NCBI GenBank assembly: GCA_027692465.1
Contig: JAQEYU010000001.1
Location: 310,001 to 374,000 of the forward strand
DNA from: Enterococcaceae bacterium OF42-14pH9A
GTDB taxonomy: Bacteria; Bacillota; Bacilli; Lactobacillales; Enterococcaceae
DNA length: 64,000 nucleotides
Reading direction: 5' to 3'
Shown here: in pieces, positions 60,074-64,000 of the stretch
Position numbering within the stretch: position 1 is the stretch's first letter
How the letters are laid out: each line of letters begins with the position of its first letter
Made by a program: the position numbers and the translations under genes
Notes under the pieces: model-generated
What the model saw: the letters and a program-made list of their open reading frames with translations, nothing else
Told to the model about the DNA's origin: nothing
Databases searched by the model: none

Positions 60074-60517
60074 GTGACACTACTAAGTACACTGAACGAT
60101 GATATGAAGACAGCGATGAAAGCCAAAGACAAAGAACGTCTGGCGGTGATCCGTATGTTGAAAGCATCGCTTCAGAACGAAGAGATCAAAGTCGGACACG
60201 AATTGAACGCTGACGAAGAACTGACGATTTTGTCCAGGGAGATGAAACAACGTCGCGATTCGTTAACGGAATTCGAAAACGCCGGTCGTGACGATCTCGC
60301 TGAAAAAGTCAAAGTCGAAATCGCAATTGTTGAAGAATATCTTCCTGCACAACTGACGGACGAAGAAATTCGGGAAATCGTCAAGCAGGCAATCGCTAAA
60401 ACCGGCGCGGCTTCCGCAAAGGAATTCGGCAAGGTCATGGGCGTCGTGATGCCGCAAGTCAAAGGCAAAGCAGACGGCAACCAAGTCAATGCGATCGTCA
60501 AAGAATTATTACAATGA
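60074..60517 (+). CDS. yqeY: GatB/YqeY domain-containing protein
   Basis: Protein of 147 residues, all helical, with the YqeY pattern LNDDMKTAMKAKDKERLAVIRMLKASL and the C-terminal GKVMGVVMPQVKGKADGNQVNAIV found also in the tail of GatB. Probably binds tRNA; the cellular role is not settled. The start is GTG 60074, after TTGGAG. Co-transcribed with rpsU; a terminator follows at once. Confidence 0.93.
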   Translation: MTLLSTLNDDMKTAMKAKDKERLAVIRMLKASLQNEEIKVGHELNADEELTILSREMKQRRDSLTEFENAGRDDLAEKVKVEIAIVEEYLPAQLTDEEIREIVKQAIAKTGAASAKEFGKVMGVVMPQVKGKADGNQVNAIVKELLQ

Positions 60518-60524
60518 GTGCACA

Positions 60525-60557
60525 AAAATCGCGGATATCCTGTCCGCGATTTTTTTA
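60525..60557 (+). terminator. Terminator after rpsU-yqeY
   Basis: AAAATCGCGGA pairs with TCCGCGATTTT around a seven-base loop, followed by T residues. Confidence 0.9.
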
Positions 60558-60577
60558 TTGTTCTGTCTTAACATAGG

Positions 60578-60720
60578 ACGTGTCTGAAATCGGGAGCGGC
60601 ATGGCAGATTACTGAAAACGGTGTAGTATAAGCGCAACTTCAAAGCTATATCCGCTGTGCTTGACTCCTTAATTTTTGTAAAAGACTTCCAAACTCCGAT
60701 TCTCACCGGAGTTTTCCGCC
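60578..60720 (+). repeat. Intergenic structured repeat, copy E
   Basis: ACGTGTCTGAAATC at 60578-60591, then a GGCAGATTACTGAAAACGG box; hairpin 60630-60662 (AAGCGCA/TGTGCTT); right part CCGGAGTTTTCCGCC. It lies in sense after the yqeY terminator. The right end is diverged. Confidence 0.65.
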
Positions 60721-60876
60721 CCACTTTGTCTCACGCTCAGGAAATGAAACGCTTTTTGTTATCGCTTTTCAGCTAAAGGATTCTCAATAAAAGAATAAGA
60801 AAGCATTCCATAGTTTTTTATTTTGTGGGGCGATATGGTAAAATAGGTGGGAATGAAGGACAAAGGAGATGCACTT

Positions 60877-61851
60877 TTGACAGAAGAACGCCAATCTTTG
60901 CAAATCAAACTGAGCGAATCCGACGACATTGCGATGTTGTTGGGTTCTCATGATAAAAATCTGAAGCTGATTGAAGAAAACACCCAAACTGTGATCCGTG
61001 CCCGCGGAGAAGTAATCCAAATTGAGGGCACTCCGACAGCAATTGCTGTGGCTAAAGGGGTTATCGAAGCAATTCAGGAGTTGATCAAGCGGGGAATCAA
61101 TATCAGTACACCGGACGTGGTCTCGGCATTGAAAATGGCCAAGAGCGATCGTCTGGCCTTTTTTGTGGATATGTATGAAGAAGAAATCGTCAAAGACCGC
61201 AACGGCAATCCAATCCGGGTTAAGAATGCCGGCCAAAAGCATTACGTGGAGAGTGTCAAAGCCCATGATGTTGTTTTCGGTATCGGACCGGCGGGGACCG
61301 GGAAAACATTTCTGGCGGTGGTGATGGCAATCGCTGCCCTGAAAAAAGGACAAGTCCAAAAAATCATCCTGACGCGGCCGGCAGTGGAAGCCGGCGAAAA
61401 CCTGGGCTTTTTGCCGGGGGATCTGAAAGAAAAAGTCGATCCGTATTTGCGACCGGTCTACGATGCCTTGTACCAGATCTTCGGAACTGATCATACCAAC
61501 CGTCTGATGGAGCGGGGAGTGATTGAGATTGCACCGCTGGCATACATGCGGGGACGTACATTGGAAGATGCCTTTGTGATCTTGGACGAAGCGCAAAATA
61601 CCACCATTGCCCAAATGAAGATGTTTTTGACCCGCTTGGGATTCAACTCAAAAATGATCGTCAACGGTGACACCAGCCAGATCGACCTGCCAAAAGGGGT
61701 CGTCAGCGGCTTGGTTCATGCGGAGCGCACTTTAAAAAATATCAAGCAGATCGCATTCGTCAATTTCGAGTCCAGCGACGTCGTACGCCATCCTGTCGTG
61801 GCGGAGATCATTGAAGCATACGACAAAGCCAGTTTGAAAAACGATGCATAA
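60877..61851 (+). CDS. phoH: PhoH family protein (ATPase)
   Basis: Cytoplasmic P-loop ATPase of 324 residues: an N-terminal KH-like segment (residues 10-90), Walker A GPAGTGKT at about residues 138-145, Walker B FVILDEAQN, and the NGDTSQIDLP motif typical of PhoH. Role in RNA metabolism is suspected from family context. The start is TTG 60877, eight bases after AAGGAG (60863-60868), rather than GTG 60847. It lies 65 bases upstream of pgpH, with which it is probably co-transcribed. Confidence 0.95.
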   Translation: MTEERQSLQIKLSESDDIAMLLGSHDKNLKLIEENTQTVIRARGEVIQIEGTPTAIAVAKGVIEAIQELIKRGINISTPDVVSALKMAKSDRLAFFVDMYEEEIVKDRNGNPIRVKNAGQKHYVESVKAHDVVFGIGPAGTGKTFLAVVMAIAALKKGQVQKIILTRPAVEAGENLGFLPGDLKEKVDPYLRPVYDALYQIFGTDHTNRLMERGVIEIAPLAYMRGRTLEDAFVILDEAQNTTIAQMKMFLTRLGFNSKMIVNGDTSQIDLPKGVVSGLVHAERTLKNIKQIAFVNFESSDVVRHPVVAEIIEAYDKASLKNDA

Positions 61852-61916
61852 GTTGATCCTGCAGACCGGTACCCGCAGAAGGTCCCCCGGCTCAGAATCT
61901 TTTCGGAGGTAACAGG

Positions 61917-64000
61917 ATGATCATCCAACCCTTGTACAGAATACGAAAGAAATTTGGGCGGTTTTATACCCCACTGGTTCTGATTGTGTTCTTTGCGGCT
62001 GTTTTTGCAGTGTTATTTACCAGTGTGCAGCAAAAACAGATGAATTATAGTGAAGGACAGGTGGCAGCAGAAAATATCCGTGCTAATAAAACTATCGAAA
62101 ACACCTTTGCAACAGAACAAAAACGCAAGTTGGCTGCCGAAGCGGTCACAACCGAGTATAACTATCAAGAAGAGATCGCTACCACTCAGTTTGACCGTGT
62201 CAAGCGCTTGTTCGATCTTGTGGGTGAAGTCAACGATGAGCTGAACAAGCAATACGAGGACGATAAGAAAAAAGCGAAAAAGGAAAGCGTGCCGGTCCCG
62301 AGTGTGGACGACCATACGGCAGCTCTGAAAAAGAAATTCGAGGCCATCGATCAAGAGGATGTCGATTTTTATCAAAGCCTTTCCACGGATTTTTATCAGT
62401 CGTTATTCCAGCTTTCCGAAAATGAGTTGGTGATCGTGCGCAACCAGTCGTTGACCATTATCAGTGAAGAGATGGCCCAACATGTCCGAGAAAGCAACTT
62501 GACAGACATCAAGGACAATGCTAAAAATCAAGCCGAAACACTGGGAATTCAACAGACGGCCTTAGCGGTCATCGATGAGCTTTTGGATAAAGGAATCGTC
62601 GTCAATGAGTTTCCGAACGAAAAGGCCACCGAAGAAAACCGGGAAGCCGCGCGCAATGCGGTTCAACCGGTCATGATCTACCAAGGAGAAGTCATTGTTC
62701 GCGAAGGCTCCCAGATCGATGCCAATGCCATTGAAAAATTGAAACTTTTAGGGCTGACCAGTCAAAGCAGCTCGATTTTCCCGGTAGTAGCAATGGTCTT
62801 GGGAATTTTGCTGCAGATTGCGGTTCTGCTCTATTTTGGTCGCCAGTTTCATTCCAAAGATCATCAGCAGGAATTTTTGACGTTTTATACGATGGCGATG
62901 GTCTTCAGTGTATTTTTGATGAAATTTTTCCAGATCTTTCAAACGGAACAGACACTGTATATCCCGCTGTTTTATCCCGCTGCTTTTGTGCCACTGGTGT
63001 TGAACCTGTTCATGAATCGCCGGGCGGGAATCATTGCGGCTATGTTCCAAGTAGTGGCGGCAATCTTTGTCTACTATGATGCGATTGGGACAAACCTGTT
63101 GACGACGATTCTGATCACCTATCTGTTTTCCGGTTTGATGGGGACTATCGTCAAGCGGGAGCGGATCGGTCGTCAAGGGTGGCCGGCGGTGATATGGGTG
63201 ATCGTCTTTCCGACCCTGCTGAATTTTGTGCTGATGGTCTTTCAGGGACTCAGCTTTACCAGCAGTGCCACTTGGTTGACCATCGTCTGCGGCTTTGCCG
63301 GTAGTCTGTTGTCTTTCATGCTGACGATGGGGTTGCATCAATATATTGAGCTTTTGGTAACGGATGATTCGGCTATTGTGTTGAATGAACTGAGCAATCC
63401 CAATCATCCTTTGTTAAAACAGCTGTTGGAAGAAGCGCCGGGGACTTACCACCATTCCATGATGGTAGCCAATCTCAGTGCCAATGCGGTAGCCGAGATT
63501 GGCGGCCGATCTTTGTTGACCCGCGTCGCTTGCTATTACCATGATATCGGCAAGCTGAAACACGCGAACTTTTTTGTTGAGAACCTGCCGCAGGGAGCTG
63601 AAAATCCCCATAATTTTCTGTTGCCGGAAGACAGCAAGCAGATTATTTTCGGTCATGTGACTGATGGGGCCAAAGTGTTGGAAGACTATAAGATGCCTCA
63701 GATGGTCATCGATATCTGCCGGCAGCACCACGGCACGACGATGATGAAGTTTTTCTATGCCAAAGCCAAAGAGCGTAATCCCGAAACGACTGAAGCTGAT
63801 TTCCGTTATCCCGGTCCGAAGCCGCAGACCCGAGAGGCGGGTGTGGTGAGTATTGCTGACAGTTGTGAAGCCGCGGTACGGGCAATGGATCACCCTGATA
63901 ACGAAAAAATCCAGCAGTTCGTTCACAACCTGATCATTGACCGGATCATCGACGGTCAGTTGGATGACAGCGGTTTGACCATGAAAGAGATCCGTCTGGT
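61917..64000 (+). CDS. pgpH: HD-domain cyclic-di-AMP phosphodiesterase PgpH (truncated by window end)
   Basis: Large membrane phosphodiesterase of the 7TMR-HDED family; 694 codons are seen and the frame is still open at the window end. Order: N-terminal helix (about residues 18-40), extracellular 7TM-associated HDED domain (about 45-275), about seven membrane helices (285-490), then the HD domain with GTYHHSMMVANLSAN, the HD pair in YYHDIGK, and the later metal histidines in FGHVTDG and CRQHHGTTMM. It degrades c-di-AMP in Firmicutes. GGAGGT precedes ATG 61917. It matches the conserved phoH-pgpH order; only the last few residues of the protein should be missing. Confidence 0.95.
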   Translation, partial: MIIQPLYRIRKKFGRFYTPLVLIVFFAAVFAVLFTSVQQKQMNYSEGQVAAENIRANKTIENTFATEQKRKLAAEAVTTEYNYQEEIATTQFDRVKRLFDLVGEVNDELNKQYEDDKKKAKKESVPVPSVDDHTAALKKKFEAIDQEDVDFYQSLSTDFYQSLFQLSENELVIVRNQSLTIISEEMAQHVRESNLTDIKDNAKNQAETLGIQQTALAVIDELLDKGIVVNEFPNEKATEENREAARNAVQPVMIYQGEVIVREGSQIDANAIEKLKLLGLTSQSSSIFPVVAMVLGILLQIAVLLYFGRQFHSKDHQQEFLTFYTMAMVFSVFLMKFFQIFQTEQTLYIPLFYPAAFVPLVLNLFMNRRAGIIAAMFQVVAAIFVYYDAIGTNLLTTILITYLFSGLMGTIVKRERIGRQGWPAVIWVIVFPTLLNFVLMVFQGLSFTSSATWLTIVCGFAGSLLSFMLTMGLHQYIELLVTDDSAIVLNELSNPNHPLLKQLLEEAPGTYHHSMMVANLSANAVAEIGGRSLLTRVACYYHDIGKLKHANFFVENLPQGAENPHNFLLPEDSKQIIFGHVTDGAKVLEDYKMPQMVIDICRQHHGTTMMKFFYAKAKERNPETTEADFRYPGPKPQTREAGVVSIADSCEAAVRAMDHPDNEKIQQFVHNLIIDRIIDGQLDDSGLTMKEIRL

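Noticed and set aside
60069..60084. GTAGTGTGACACTAC palindrome at the yqeY start, similar to the cassette repeats
   Set aside because: It includes the start codon and first codons of yqeY; the likeness to CTAGTGTAGTGT is probably chance.

Overview
The window is chromosomal DNA of a low-to-moderate GC Gram-positive bacterium of the order Lactobacillales. It reads most like Enterococcaceae or Carnobacteriaceae; the genus cannot be fixed from sequence alone. The evidence is the housekeeping order hprK-lgt-gpsA-galU, divergent pepQ/ccpA, pbp1b facing tyrS, trxB-pgm, and ppsR/zur-rpsU-yqeY-phoH-pgpH, together with strong AGGAGG ribosome sites and CcpA-type cre boxes. No rRNA, tRNA, CRISPR array, prophage or transposase gene was seen.

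Layout. 1-14.8 kb: an M3 peptidase, then hprK, lgt, gpsA, galU, a DUF948/YtxH pair, pepQ<>ccpA, a class A PBP and tyrS. 15-26.4 kb: an AEC carrier, nfo, ndk, a YtrA-type GntR-controlled operon with two ABC systems, yneF and a heterodimeric ABC exporter. 26.4-37 kb: a Nudix hydrolase, then an aryl-/beta-glucoside region (BglG-type antiterminator with its RNA target, PTS IIBCA, RpiR regulator, GH4, HAD phosphatase, two tandem GH1 enzymes). 37-44.8 kb: an oligosaccharide ABC importer (two LplB/YtcP-type permeases and a lipoprotein) with YesL and the YesM/YesN two-component pair. 45-57 kb: an AT-rich acetyltransferase cassette, MATE pump, trxB, pgm, a zinc-type ArsR regulator, hom-thrC-thrB and metY-metA. 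57-64 kb: a GH43-like protein, ppsR, a Zur-like Fur protein, rpsU, yqeY, phoH and the start of pgpH, which runs off the window.

How the genes connect. Carbon control is a theme: HprK and CcpA are both encoded here, and the beta-glucoside antiterminator gene carries two promoters, three cre-like boxes and a LicT-type RAT/terminator switch. The PTS would deliver phosphorylated beta-glucosides to three different 6-phospho-beta-glucosidases (one GH4, two GH1). The ABC importer next door has paired direct repeats upstream of its first gene, placed as expected for a YesN-type activator. Homoserine made by Hom feeds both ThrB/ThrC and MetA/MetY.

The most unusual content is a family of structured intergenic repeats, about 120-155 bp, with about 12 copies or remnants in 64 kb. 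They have inverted-repeat ends (GTGTCTGAAAAC...GTTTTCAGACAC) and an internal hairpin whose sequence changes between copies while its pairing is kept. In 10 of 12 cases the element lies in the same orientation relative to the gene upstream, often starting within 15 bp of its stop codon. I do not recognise this family. One pair of its ends brackets a low-GC acetyltransferase gene.
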